Assembly (NCBI RefSeq): GCF_023145695.1 | Contig: NZ_JAJHVV010000007.1 | Location: 62,001 to 126,000 of the forward strand | Reading direction: 5' to 3' | Source: Vibrio amylolyticus | Lineage (GTDB): Bacteria; Pseudomonadota; Gammaproteobacteria; Enterobacterales; Vibrionaceae | Length of the DNA stretch: 64,000 nt | Shown: in pieces, positions 55,474-64,000 of the stretch | How positions within the stretch are numbered: the stretch's first letter is position 1 | Layout: each line of letters begins with the position of its first letter | Notes under the pieces: model-generated | What the model was told of the DNA's origin: nothing | Database searches by the model: none | What the model saw: only the letters and a program-made list of their open reading frames with translations | Made by a program: the position numbers and the translations under genes

Positions 55474-56355
55474 ATGTTAGATATTCATTGGCTAAAAACA
55501 TTTTCCACGTTAGCCGAATACAAACACTTTGGAAAGGCAGCCGTTGCCCTACACATGACCCAACCTAACGTCAGCTTGCACCTTAAACAGTTAGAGCAAG
55601 CAACAGGTGTAAAGCTTATAGAACGAAGCCCATTTCACTTGACCCAAGCAGGCAATAGATTATTGGAAAGTAGCCATAGAACGTTGCATGAACTGCAAGT
55701 CTGTCAAGCCGATCTCAATGCGCTCAATGATTTAGATAAAGGCACCATCACGATTGCAGCTAGTGATATTATCTCTCGCATGCTGCTCATCGATGCCTTC
55801 AAATTATTCAAGGGCAAGTACCCTGGAATTGATATTGCCCTATTAAATACCACCTCATCTCAAGCTTCTTCATTGGTAAAAAATGCAGAAGCGGACCTTG
55901 GTTTTGTTATCTCGCAAAAACAAACCCAACCGCTGCACTTCGTTGAACTTCAGCGAGTGACATGGGTTGCGTTAGGCAACGGATTTGATGGAAAAAAAGA
56001 GTCAATGGAGAGTAGCAATAACGAACTCACGTTGATCTTATTGGGTCACGATACTCGGACACGAGACATCATTGATGATGCACTTCCAATGCTTAATTTA
56101 CCCAATTACCGAGTAATGGAGGTCGGCAGTGTCGATGCTCAAATAGACTGGGCGGAAGCCGGCTTTGGCGTGGCAATCATTCCTGAATTTGCAATCTCTA
56201 GTAAACGTCACCTCACCTCTCTCATCACGCCTTTACCTGATTTTCCAACCACCGATCTAGGCTACATTGTTCGACAGAATCAAGTTCTTTCAAAAGCGAC
56301 TAAACAACTACTGCACTGGGTTAATGAAGGAATTGAAAACTTACAAAACCGTTAA
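55474..56355 (+). CDS. LysR-family transcriptional regulator (next to purA-like gene)
   Basis: A 293-residue LysR regulator. The helix-turn-helix lies in FGKAAVALHMTQPNVSLHLKQLEQATGVKLIE. The effector domain has GTITIAASDIISRMLL and WAEAGFGVAIIPEF. It is divergent from the purA-like gene, with a 150-base spacer, and so is its likely regulator. Its last four bases overlap the convergent flavin-reductase gene. Confidence 0.92.
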   Translation: MLDIHWLKTFSTLAEYKHFGKAAVALHMTQPNVSLHLKQLEQATGVKLIERSPFHLTQAGNRLLESSHRTLHELQVCQADLNALNDLDKGTITIAASDIISRMLLIDAFKLFKGKYPGIDIALLNTTSSQASSLVKNAEADLGFVISQKQTQPLHFVELQRVTWVALGNGFDGKKESMESSNNELTLILLGHDTRTRDIIDDALPMLNLPNYRVMEVGSVDAQIDWAEAGFGVAIIPEFAISSKRHLTSLITPLPDFPTTDLGYIVRQNQVLSKATKQLLHWVNEGIENLQNR

Positions 56356-57209
56356 TGCTCACTTTCGACTAACTGGGCGGAGAAAGCTTCACTGCGAATA
56401 CGCGATGGATCAATACCCTGCGCCTTCGCAGTCTCAACCAACTCGTTGATTAATCTCATTGGGCCGCATACATAAATCATGCTGTTTACATCAGCATTAC
56501 GTAGAATTTCAGCACAGTTCAACCGTTGTGAATCTTCCGCGCTGTATAGGGTTAATGTGTCACCAAATTCTCTTTTCAATCGTTCTTGAAACGCCATCTC
56601 TTCAAGACTTCGTCCTGCGTAGTGCATTTCAAACGGCTTCTTTTGCCGAGACAACTGCTGTGCCATCGCTTTAATCGGAGTAATTCCAATACCTGCAGCA
56701 ATTAATATGGTTGGTCTATCATCACCATGTACTTCAAACAGGTTTCTCGGCCTAGAGCAGTAAATAAGTTGGCCGATCTTAAACGTTTCATGAATGGCTT
56801 TCGATCCGCCCTTCCCCTCTTCTTCACGTAATATCGCTATCTCATACACATCACGCCTTGCCGGGTTAGAGCAAATAGAATAGCAACGCTCAATAGACTC
56901 TCCGGAATCGAGTTTAACCGGAACAAAAAGATGAGAGCCCGCACTGACTTTAGGTAAATCGAGCCTCTCAGGGTGTCGCAGTTCGTAAGCACGGATCCTA
57001 GGAGTAAGCTGACGGATAGAGGTGATCTCAAAGCGCAGCTTTTGCTCATCGAAGTACTGGCTACTTAACCTAACACCATCAAGCTGCTGCTCACTGGCTG
57101 TTAGCTTTACTTGAAGCTCAATTATTTTAGCTTTCAGTTCTTCATTTTCAGCGAGAATTCGCTCCATATTTTGTTGGGTCAGATCTAATGAAGTATTTCG
57201 CTGTGTCAT
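56352..57209 (-). CDS. FAD/NAD(P)-binding oxidoreductase with N-terminal coiled coil
   Basis: A 285-residue cytoplasmic protein. Residues 1-45 are a predicted coiled coil (NMERILAENEELKAKIIELQ). The rest is a ferredoxin-reductase fold like vanillate-demethylase and phthalate-dioxygenase reductases: SIERCYSICSNPARRD binds FAD, ILIAAGIGITPIKAMA binds NAD(P)H, and YVCGPMRLINELVE is the C-terminal signature. Relatives continue into a plant-type 2Fe-2S domain, but this protein stops at about that point (SEAFSAQLVESEH). It would therefore need a separate electron acceptor. AAGGATAAATAG precedes the ATG. The partner is unknown. Confidence 0.85.
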   Translation of the reverse strand: MTQRNTSLDLTQQNMERILAENEELKAKIIELQVKLTASEQQLDGVRLSSQYFDEQKLRFEITSIRQLTPRIRAYELRHPERLDLPKVSAGSHLFVPVKLDSGESIERCYSICSNPARRDVYEIAILREEEGKGGSKAIHETFKIGQLIYCSRPRNLFEVHGDDRPTILIAAGIGITPIKAMAQQLSRQKKPFEMHYAGRSLEEMAFQERLKREFGDTLTLYSAEDSQRLNCAEILRNADVNSMIYVCGPMRLINELVETAKAQGIDPSRIRSEAFSAQLVESEH

Positions 57210-57546
57210 CTATTTATCCTTACTCCTAGAAGAAGTTAAGCCTAACAATTTTATACTTAACGTACGTCTCTAAAGACTTCTCCTTTTCAATTCTCTAATA
57301 GTTTAGCGTGAAAAAGAGGTGTCACACTGTGGGTAAGGTAGCAATACTGCTAAAACAGGCGTTAATTCATAGCTTTAAGATTTCTTAGCTGAATAATAAA
57401 ACACACATCGTTCAGCTTGTTCCGCTTCAACAATGAACAGAAAACATTTGAGATGAGAAACTTAATAGGAAAGACTGACAGTTATACTGGTTTATCAGGG
57501 CACTTAGCCTCTATAATGTCGGGGTCTAAAGTTAAAAGGTAATAAA
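57210..57546. other. Intergenic region between the flavin reductase and DUF3010 genes
   Basis: 337 bases containing the divergent promoters of the two neighbours. I see no clear operator, terminator or RNA gene in it. Confidence 0.5.
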
Positions 57547-57981
57547 ATGAAAATTTGTGGTGTTGAGATCAAAGGTAATGACGCGGTTATTTGCCTACTT
57601 TCACTGTCTGACGGCGTATTTAATATTCCGGATTGTCGTGTTTCTAAAGTGTCTATTGCCAACGGCAGCGATACTCAACAGATGAGAGATTTCCAGTTCT
57701 CTTTCGCAAAACTAATGGAAGACTACCAAGTCGATAAAGTCGTTATTCGTAAGCGTCAAACCAAAGGTAAATTTGCAGGCGGCGGTTACGGCTTTAAACT
57801 AGAAGCCGCGATTCAACTGATCCAAGACTTGGATGTTGAAGTTGTCGAGCCGACTGAAATCAAAGAAAAGCTGAAGCGTAACCCTCTACCAGTTAAGTTC
57901 AGCGAGACAGGTCTAAAACAGTATCAAGAAGCACCGTTCATGACCGCTTACGGATGCCTAATGGCTCATAAATATTCTTAA
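57547..57981 (+). CDS. DUF3010 family protein
   Basis: A 144-residue cytoplasmic protein matching the DUF3010 family common in Vibrio and related genera. It begins MKICGVEIKGNDAVICLL, and the pattern of beta-strands with Glu7 and later acidic residues resembles an RNase H/RuvC-like fold. KRQTKGKFAGGGYGFKLEAA and the Lys-Leu-Lys-Arg stretch are notable. Function is not established. It ends at a terminator. Confidence 0.85.
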   Translation: MKICGVEIKGNDAVICLLSLSDGVFNIPDCRVSKVSIANGSDTQQMRDFQFSFAKLMEDYQVDKVVIRKRQTKGKFAGGGYGFKLEAAIQLIQDLDVEVVEPTEIKEKLKRNPLPVKFSETGLKQYQEAPFMTAYGCLMAHKYS

Positions 57982-58000
57982 CGAATACTAAGTAAGCCAG

Positions 58001-58045
58001 AAAGCCACGCTACCCTCAGTGATTGAGATTCGGTGTGGCTTTTTT
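58001..58045 (+). terminator. Terminator of the DUF3010 gene
   Basis: AAAGCCAC (58001-58008) pairs with GTGGCTTT (58035-58042), followed by TTT. The loop is long, so it is moderately convincing. Confidence 0.6.
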
Positions 58046-58091
58046 GTGCCTGCTGGCTGATCTGCACTATTCAATTGAGCCTTAACGGCGA

Positions 58092-59045
58092 CTAGGGTCT
58101 AATTTCTTTGGCGTCAAAACGTAGCACCATAAATAAATATTTTCGACAATCCCCTAAGATTCCGCGTATTTTTCTTTTCTGTGGATCGATACAAAAAGAA
58201 ACCATCCCCGACCATACTGCTCTTGAGTACTGATTTAGATCCCGATGGTTATCCGCAGCACCATCAAAGATTCTCGCATAAGCCTTGTTAAAAACCCTTC
58301 TTGAAACCAGAAACTCACGTCGACGATATTTTTCAATCACACTTTTCGTGCACGCTAAATTAGTCCAACGCCTCTTTATGCTTTGGGTCATTGAACTTTT
58401 TCGAATTAAATAACCGGCTTCAATAGAGTTAATCACGCCAATTTTATGAGACTCACAGACTCGTAGCCACAGCTCCAAGTCCTCACTATAATCTAATGAA
58501 CTATCAAACAGCGCTAAGCTTTTTAGCACCGTTGATTTAATCATTACTGTTGAGGTGCCAATCACTGAATTGGTCAACACCAACTCTAATGGTTCATCGA
58601 TTACCGATCCCGTTTGACTGAATAAATGGCTAATATTTAAGTAGTTAAAACAACCTTCTATCGATTGATACGCTTCATTAAAATATTCAAAATCAGTAAA
58701 GCTTAGCGCTATCTCAGGATGTCGCTTATGAATCTCAACTTGCTTTTCAATCTTCTCTGGCCACCAAAAGTCATCCGAATCTAAAAACGCAATATAATCG
58801 CCATTTGCCGCGTTTATCGCGAGGTTTCTTGCATTAGCTGCGCCAAGTCCAGATGTGGTTATTACCATAATTCGGGGGTCTTTTTTCATCCAATCAGATA
58901 ATAGGTCAGCGGTGCCATCATTACTATTATCATCCACAACAATGATCTCCAAATCGCGATGAGACTGTGTGACTACACTCTCCAGGCACTTGGGTAAGTA
59001 TTGGATGCAGTTGTAAGTGGGAATGATAACGGACACTTTGGACAT
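58092..59045 (-). CDS. Family 2 glycosyltransferase
   Basis: A 317-residue GT-A glycosyltransferase, which adds a sugar from a nucleotide-sugar donor to a growing saccharide. It starts MSKVSVIIPTYNCIQYL, with IIVVDDNSNDGTADLL and the metal-binding FLDSDDFWW. I chose the ATG at 59045 because AAGGA lies seven bases upstream; a longer ORF to 59084 has no such signal. It diverges from a GT4 gene, which suggests a small surface-polysaccharide or lipopolysaccharide pair. Confidence 0.92.
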   Translation of the reverse strand: MSKVSVIIPTYNCIQYLPKCLESVVTQSHRDLEIIVVDDNSNDGTADLLSDWMKKDPRIMVITTSGLGAANARNLAINAANGDYIAFLDSDDFWWPEKIEKQVEIHKRHPEIALSFTDFEYFNEAYQSIEGCFNYLNISHLFSQTGSVIDEPLELVLTNSVIGTSTVMIKSTVLKSLALFDSSLDYSEDLELWLRVCESHKIGVINSIEAGYLIRKSSMTQSIKRRWTNLACTKSVIEKYRRREFLVSRRVFNKAYARIFDGAADNHRDLNQYSRAVWSGMVSFCIDPQKRKIRGILGDCRKYLFMVLRFDAKEIRP

Positions 59046-59336
59046 TGGCCGATCCTTAACGAGGCATTTAAGTGAAATAAGCATAATTCAAGCCAATTGC
59101 TAACTCGCTGTTTTTACTTGTTTCCCCAACAATGACCGCCTCAGTAACCCTTTGGTTTTTCTCAATAGAGGTAAAATGCGTCAATTTGATAATCAAAATG
59201 ACAAGACAAGGATTGAACTCGTTAAGTTATTGATTTTTAGATATGCAAAGTGGGTATGCATATTGCTTTGAACCCTAATATTGATATCAATTTTTCAGTG
59301 ACGTTTTGAATTGGCTAATTAGAGTAGGGACACATT

Positions 59337-60488
59337 ATGAAAAAAGTCGCATTTATTACCCCAACCTTTCCGGTTTTGAGTGAGACCTTCATTCAAACAG
59401 AAATTGACTCTGTAAAAGAGTGCGGGCACGAGGTTTGCGTTCTCACCTTTGAGCGAGAAACTTCAGAGCTTCATTTCGATTATGATATCGAACAAATTGG
59501 CACATCAGTCGCATGGAAGCACCTACTCCATTTTAAAGCTCAAGATATACAAAAGGCCATCTCCTTTGTGTCTGACCAAACCGCCATGCCCAAGCGATCC
59601 CTATTCTACTTTTCAACAAAATTGGCACTTCAACTAAAAGAGCAAAACGTTGAACATGTTCATGCCCATTTTTGCCAGCACACTGCTGCGCACGCCATTG
59701 TGGCTTCTAAGTTGCTAGGGATTGGTTGTTCGTTTGTAGGTCATGGACACGATGTGTATGAATTCGCCTTTGATATTGATAAAAAAATTCGTTTTAGTGA
59801 TTTTGTTGTCGCCGTTTGCCAAGACATGCATGACGACTTTCGTAAGATATTCCCTGGTAATATAAAACTGTTACATTGCGGCGTTAAATCAGAGCAATAC
59901 ATCCCCCTTAATAAAAAAGAGACGGGATCAATCCGATTGGTATTTGTTGGACGGTTAGTCATTACTAAGGGAGTGCACCACCTGCTTGAAGCAATGAGCC
60001 TTATCGATTCTTCTATTGATGTCACACTTGATATCATTGGTGATGGTGAAGAAAGACTAGCGCTTTATAAACAAATGGAGCGACTGGAGCTGGAGAATCA
60101 AGTTCAATTCTTAGGGGCAAAGCCTCATCAATGGGTTAAGAACAACCTTGTCAATTACGATTGCATGGTCGCGCCATTTTGCTTTTCTGATAGTGGTTGT
60201 GTCGATACTGGCCCACTGGTATTAAAAGAAGCAATGGCATCGGGTACGCCTGTTATTACCAGTAATATTATGGGGTGCAAAGAAATAGTTGCGCATGGAA
60301 CGGGCTATTTAGTGGATGAAAAGAGCCCAGAACAGCTAGCCGCAAAAATCATCGAGTTCTCTAACCTGCCTATCACTCAACGTAATACCATTGGACAAAA
60401 TGCTCGCAGACGTGTGGTCGAACACTTCAACGCGTTAACACAAGCGAAGCAACTCTCCGGTTGGATTGAGCAAGTGCAGAAAGGCTAA
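59337..60488 (+). CDS. Family 4 glycosyltransferase
   Basis: A 383-residue GT-B glycosyltransferase. The N-terminal half has FITPTFPVLSETFIQTEI and VHAHFCQHTAAHAI; the C-terminal half has LVFVGRLVITKGVHHLLEAM, LDIIGDGEE and KEAMASGTPVITSNIMGCKE, the E-x7-E-type donor site. It probably builds a surface glycan with the divergent GT2 enzyme. AGGGACACATT precedes the ATG. Donor and acceptor are unknown. Confidence 0.92.
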   Translation: MKKVAFITPTFPVLSETFIQTEIDSVKECGHEVCVLTFERETSELHFDYDIEQIGTSVAWKHLLHFKAQDIQKAISFVSDQTAMPKRSLFYFSTKLALQLKEQNVEHVHAHFCQHTAAHAIVASKLLGIGCSFVGHGHDVYEFAFDIDKKIRFSDFVVAVCQDMHDDFRKIFPGNIKLLHCGVKSEQYIPLNKKETGSIRLVFVGRLVITKGVHHLLEAMSLIDSSIDVTLDIIGDGEERLALYKQMERLELENQVQFLGAKPHQWVKNNLVNYDCMVAPFCFSDSGCVDTGPLVLKEAMASGTPVITSNIMGCKEIVAHGTGYLVDEKSPEQLAAKIIEFSNLPITQRNTIGQNARRRVVEHFNALTQAKQLSGWIEQVQKG

Positions 60489-60634
60489 TCAAACGCGCAT
60501 TACGCAGAGAAAAAACAATGAATAGGCAAAGCTTCATCAGGTTTGCCTATTAAAGTAATACGTGCTACCCATTATCTCTAGGGCTTCTTACCATCTATTC
60601 TATCGCTAAGATTTATTGACCCCAAGAATGCAGT

Positions 60635-61546
60635 ATGACGACTTCATCTTCCCTAGACTCAGGTTCTCGTTCTAACTCTCCGAAAGCGCTTATCGTAGAA
60701 GGCGGCGCAATGCGTGGTATTTTTGCCAGTGGCGTATTGGATTCGTTTATGGACAATCGCTTTCTGCCCTATGACTTTGCCATTGGCGTTTCAGCTGGTG
60801 CAACGAACCTTATCGGCTACCTTGCTCATTCACCAAAACGGAGCCTAAAGGTAATCACCAAGCTTGCTACCGACAAGCAATTTTACAGCCCACTTCGATT
60901 TGCCAAAGGGGGAAATCTTGTCGATGTTCGCTGGCTTTGGGAGCAATCAAACCACGAATACCCACTTGATTGGGATCGACTTTTTAGTTCTATTCCAATG
61001 TACGCAGCCGTCACAAATATCGCGACGGGAGATGCCGACTATTATCACGTTCAGCCAAGTAATCTAGGGCAAGTGGTTGAAGCAACGACTGCTCTGCCTG
61101 TTGCTTACAAAGAGACTCCCTGCTTTTCCGGGCGATGTTACACAGACGGCGGGGTCTCAGACTCGATTCCTGTTCAAGAAGCCTATCGACGCGGTGCCAA
61201 AGAGATCACTGTGATTTTATCTCACCCTTTGAGCTACCAAATGAGTCCAGTAAAATACCCGTGGATGATGAAGAAATTGTTGTCGAAGTATCCGAGTATC
61301 GCTCAGGCAATGCTGCAGCGTTCAAACAACTATAACCGCTCTTTAGAGTTCATTCGTAACCCGCCAAGCGATGTAAAAATTCGTGTGATAGCACCACCTG
61401 AAGATTTCGCTATTCGACGCCTAACGATGAATCAAAAAACGTTGAGAAGTGGCTATGACATGGGCATTGAAGCAGGTAAAGCGCACCTTGCTAGCTTAAA
61501 AGGTATTCATGGTCTGGATGAAGAGAATTGCCATTTCTGTTTTTAG
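60635..61546 (+). CDS. Patatin-like phospholipase
   Basis: A 303-residue patatin-family lipid acyl hydrolase. The oxyanion loop is GGAMRG, the nucleophile Ser53 lies in G51-V-S-A-G55, and Asp171 in D171-G-G completes the Ser-Asp dyad. It has no signal peptide and probably acts on cytoplasmic or membrane lipids. The ribosome binding site is weak. Substrate is unknown. Confidence 0.9.
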   Translation: MTTSSSLDSGSRSNSPKALIVEGGAMRGIFASGVLDSFMDNRFLPYDFAIGVSAGATNLIGYLAHSPKRSLKVITKLATDKQFYSPLRFAKGGNLVDVRWLWEQSNHEYPLDWDRLFSSIPMYAAVTNIATGDADYYHVQPSNLGQVVEATTALPVAYKETPCFSGRCYTDGGVSDSIPVQEAYRRGAKEITVILSHPLSYQMSPVKYPWMMKKLLSKYPSIAQAMLQRSNNYNRSLEFIRNPPSDVKIRVIAPPEDFAIRRLTMNQKTLRSGYDMGIEAGKAHLASLKGIHGLDEENCHFCF

Positions 61547-61580
61547 AAAACCTATCACTCTAAGTTCTATTCAATAAAAA

Positions 61581-61620
61581 AGGCTAATACGAAACTTTAA
61601 CTTCCACATTAGCCTCTTTT
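61581..61620. terminator. Bidirectional terminator between the patatin and RND genes
   Basis: AGGCTAAT (61581-61588) and ATTAGCCT (61608-61615) are flanked by A and T runs on both sides. It lies between convergent genes and can end both transcripts. Confidence 0.8.
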
Positions 61621-61666
61621 GAAGCGTCATATATTCAACGCCCTATTTTATTTACCGAGACGCCCA

Positions 61667-64000
61667 TTAAACCGATGTCGTATGTGCTTTCTCGACCTTA
61701 ACGTTGAAAAAGATCGCATAAAAAAGTGGAATCACCACTAACGTCAACAACGTCGCAAAGAGCAAGCCAAACATAATCGTTACCGCCATACTCTTAAAGA
61801 ACGGGTCAATCAACAATGGAGCGACACCTAGTATGGTGGTGATAGCCCCAAGCAACACAGGCCTAGCACGACTTAAAGCCGAATCAATAATCGCTTGAAA
61901 AGGCACTTTACCTTGCGCTATTTCCACATCCGCTTGGTCGACTAATACAATGGCATTTTTCACCATCATTCCCGTTAAGCTCAGGAATCCAAGTATCGCC
62001 ATAAACTCAAATGGCGTTTGGAATACAATCAACCCAATCGTCACACCAACAATGGAAAACGGTACCGTAAGCCAAATAACCAAAGGCTGACGAACAGCAT
62101 TGAACATGAAGATCACGGCTAAAATCATCGCGGTAAATCCATAGGGAGCTGAGATTGCTAACCCAACGTTGGCGTCTTTCGCCGCCTTATACTCCCCATA
62201 CCAGGTGAGCTGGTAACCAGGAGCAAGTGGAATCGCTTCGATTTGCTCACGTACCGAGGCGAGTGCATCAGCGGTTAACACACCCGGAGCTGGATCTGCT
62301 TGAGCCAACAATGTCGGAATGCGATCTATTTTTCTCAATAGCGCGTCATCCCAAACCACATCAACTGACTCAACCAGTTCACGTACCAATACCGGGCTAT
62401 TGGTAATCGGGCTGATCACTTGAGTATTTTCAATAGCTCGACTCTGTGAACGTTCATTTTCAGGGGCGCGAACGACAATCGGGATCATCTCATTGCCTTC
62501 ACGATAGACTCCCACATGGCGACCTGACAGCGTTTGGCTAATGGCTAAGTTCACTTCCTGCGTCGTCAACCCAAATCGTTGTAATTGTTGCGCGGAATAA
62601 ACAGGCCTAATCACGGGAGCTTGCTGACGCCAATCGTCTTGAACCGCAATCAATCGGTCATCGTTATTCATGATTGTTTTGGCTTGTTCTGACAACCCTC
62701 GCAGTACGGCACTGTCAGGCCCACTAAAACCTGCTTCAATTTTTTTACCTCCACCACGACCTAACATGAACTTCCATACTTTGATCGACGCTTCTGGATA
62801 ACCTACCGTTAACTCTTGCTGCAACTCTTCAATTAATGGCGCGATCACTGTGTAGTCATCCACGTCAATCAGCAATTGACCATAACTTGGGTTTCTAGGC
62901 TCAGGGACGTACGTCAGCATAAAGCGCAAGCCACCACCACCTACAAAGCTGGTGATATTTGTGACGCCCGATTTTTTAGCGACTTCCTGTTCAATTTGCG
63001 CAACCACTCGTTCAGTTCTTAATATGTCTGAGCCTTGAGGCAGTTGAACATCAACAACAAACTGCTCTCGTTGCGATTCCGGCATAAAGCCCGGCGGAAT
63101 ATAACGAGCACCATAAATCGCGCCCACCAATACCGCCAGTAATATCCCAATGGAAGCTAGCCTATTTTGTAACGTCCAAACTAACGTGGATTTATATTTC
63201 GCGGCAATCCACTGGTTTTTGCTCGTTTGCTTTGTCTGAGAAACCTTTAAGAAATCATGGCAAAGGAGTGGAATAATTGTGATAGCAAATAACCAACTCA
63301 ATAGCATCGAAAATAGAATTACCCAAAATAGTGAGCCTGCGTACTCCCCCATATCCGATGGCGATAAGCCAATAGCGCTAAAGGCAAAAATACCAACTAC
63401 GGTGCCGCCAAATAGAGGCCATTTAGTACTTTTCACCACGTCAGAAATCGCCGTTTTACGATCTTGATTGTTCTGTAATCGAACCAAGACCCCGTCAGTG
63501 ACAACAATGGCGTTATCCACCAACATACCCAGTGCAATAATCAGCGCGCCAAGAGAGATACGCTGCATAGCAATATCATCAATCAACATGATACAGAGCG
63601 TACCCGCGACGGTGAGTAGCAAAACGAATCCGATAATAATACCGGAGCGAACCCCCATAAAAATAAGCAGGACCACAAAAACAATCGCCACCGCTAACAG
63701 TAGATTGCTAATAAAATCGTCCACAGACGCTCTCACCGAATCTGACTGCATTGAGATAACGTCAAGCTCAATACCTAGTGGCCTTTGATCAATAAGCGCC
63801 TCAATCCTCGCTTTAACTGCATCGCCCATTTCAACCACATTACCGCCTGTCACGTTCGACACGCCAAGCCCAATCGCAGCTTCACCGTTGTATCGCATCA
63901 GCATTGATGCCGGTTCTTTGTACCCACGAGTCACATCAGCCATGTCTTCTAAACGTAGAATCGCACCTTGATTCCCCACACCGATAGGCAGCTTTTTAAT
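61667..64000 (-). CDS. RND efflux pump permease, 5' partial
   Basis: C-terminal part (777 codons) of a second RND pump. The reading frame stays open to the window edge at 64000, so the start lies outside. The proton-relay helix is LGALIIALGMLVDNAIVVTD. The C-terminal repeat has FLSLTGMMVKNAIVLVDQ, LLGAITTILGVAPLL and LVVIPLFYAIFF. It is distinct in sequence from the pump at 39689. Adaptor and outer-membrane genes are not in the window. Confidence 0.93.
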   Translation of the reverse strand: MKKLPIGVGNQGAILRLEDMADVTRGYKEPASMLMRYNGEAAIGLGVSNVTGGNVVEMGDAVKARIEALIDQRPLGIELDVISMQSDSVRASVDDFISNLLLAVAIVFVVLLIFMGVRSGIIIGFVLLLTVAGTLCIMLIDDIAMQRISLGALIIALGMLVDNAIVVTDGVLVRLQNNQDRKTAISDVVKSTKWPLFGGTVVGIFAFSAIGLSPSDMGEYAGSLFWVILFSMLLSWLFAITIIPLLCHDFLKVSQTKQTSKNQWIAAKYKSTLVWTLQNRLASIGILLAVLVGAIYGARYIPPGFMPESQREQFVVDVQLPQGSDILRTERVVAQIEQEVAKKSGVTNITSFVGGGGLRFMLTYVPEPRNPSYGQLLIDVDDYTVIAPLIEELQQELTVGYPEASIKVWKFMLGRGGGKKIEAGFSGPDSAVLRGLSEQAKTIMNNDDRLIAVQDDWRQQAPVIRPVYSAQQLQRFGLTTQEVNLAISQTLSGRHVGVYREGNEMIPIVVRAPENERSQSRAIENTQVISPITNSPVLVRELVESVDVVWDDALLRKIDRIPTLLAQADPAPGVLTADALASVREQIEAIPLAPGYQLTWYGEYKAAKDANVGLAISAPYGFTAMILAVIFMFNAVRQPLVIWLTVPFSIVGVTIGLIVFQTPFEFMAILGFLSLTGMMVKNAIVLVDQADVEIAQGKVPFQAIIDSALSRARPVLLGAITTILGVAPLLIDPFFKSMAVTIMFGLLFATLLTLVVIPLFYAIFFNVKVEKAHTTSV

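Noticed and set aside
59277..59290. ATTGATATCAAT palindrome before the GT4 gene, considered as an FNR box
   Set aside because: The half-sites TTGAT and ATCAA overlap, with no four-base spacer, so it does not fit FNR.
1..64000. tRNA, rRNA, CRISPR, insertion sequence or prophage
   Set aside because: I found no transposase, integrase, phage gene, repeat-spacer array or recognisable structural RNA, although tRNA detection by eye is not exhaustive.

Overview
The window looks like a chromosomal segment of a marine gammaproteobacterium, most likely Vibrio or a close relative. The evidence is the gene families and their style: TRAP transporter, AzlCD, DsbA, LdhA, Fpr, DUF3010, LamB-type porin, MHYT and HDOD signalling proteins, and AGGA-type ribosome binding sites with a moderately AT-rich base composition. 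I see no rRNA, tRNA, CRISPR array, insertion sequence or phage module. Both ends cut through genes: a TRAP small permease at the left and an RND pump on the minus strand at the right.

Layout. 1-1938: DctQ/DctM TRAP permeases. 2193-4730: secreted multidomain protein ending in a beta-lactamase-like serine hydrolase domain. 4899-19539: beta-glucoside utilisation region. It has a LacI regulator, a GH116-type glycosidase divergent from an aldose 1-epimerase-like gene, and then a seven-gene minus-strand operon: lacI, binding protein, two permeases, GH1 beta-glucosidase, ABC ATPase, GH94 phosphorylase. 19996-30603: signalling region with REC-HD, a frameshifted MHYT sensor kinase, REC-HDOD, a chemoreceptor, a LamB-like porin, and a membrane histidine kinase with a response regulator whose output domain resembles an ArsR winged helix.

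31068-32946: cytochrome b561 and an ethylbenzene-dehydrogenase-type cytochrome c behind a perfect FNR box. 33050-37410: sugar acetyltransferase, LdhA, ferredoxin-NADP reductase and AzlCD. 37617-44275: LysR regulator and a tripartite RND pump. 44475-45623: small cysteine-containing membrane protein and DsbA. 46170-49619: a very large GH94-related enzyme. 49832-57981: Dld-II-type D-lactate dehydrogenase, VOC protein, periplasmic retropepsin-like protein, a divergent PurA paralog with a divergent LysR, a flavin reductase and DUF3010. 58092-61546: two glycosyltransferases and a patatin phospholipase. 61667-64000: second RND pump, partial.

How the parts may fit. GH1, GH94, GH116 and the large GH94-like enzyme all lack signal peptides, so imported beta-glucosides would be split in the cytoplasm by both hydrolysis and phosphorolysis. 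The porin would admit the sugars and the ABC importer would take them up. LacI-like sites with a central CG lie upstream of the transporter operon, the porin and the large GH94-like gene. A second motif, ATGAAAC/GTTTCAT, clusters in the same three upstream regions. This suggests one regulon with two regulators, one of which may be the unusual kinase/regulator pair next to the porin. This linkage is inference from sequence motifs and gene order only.
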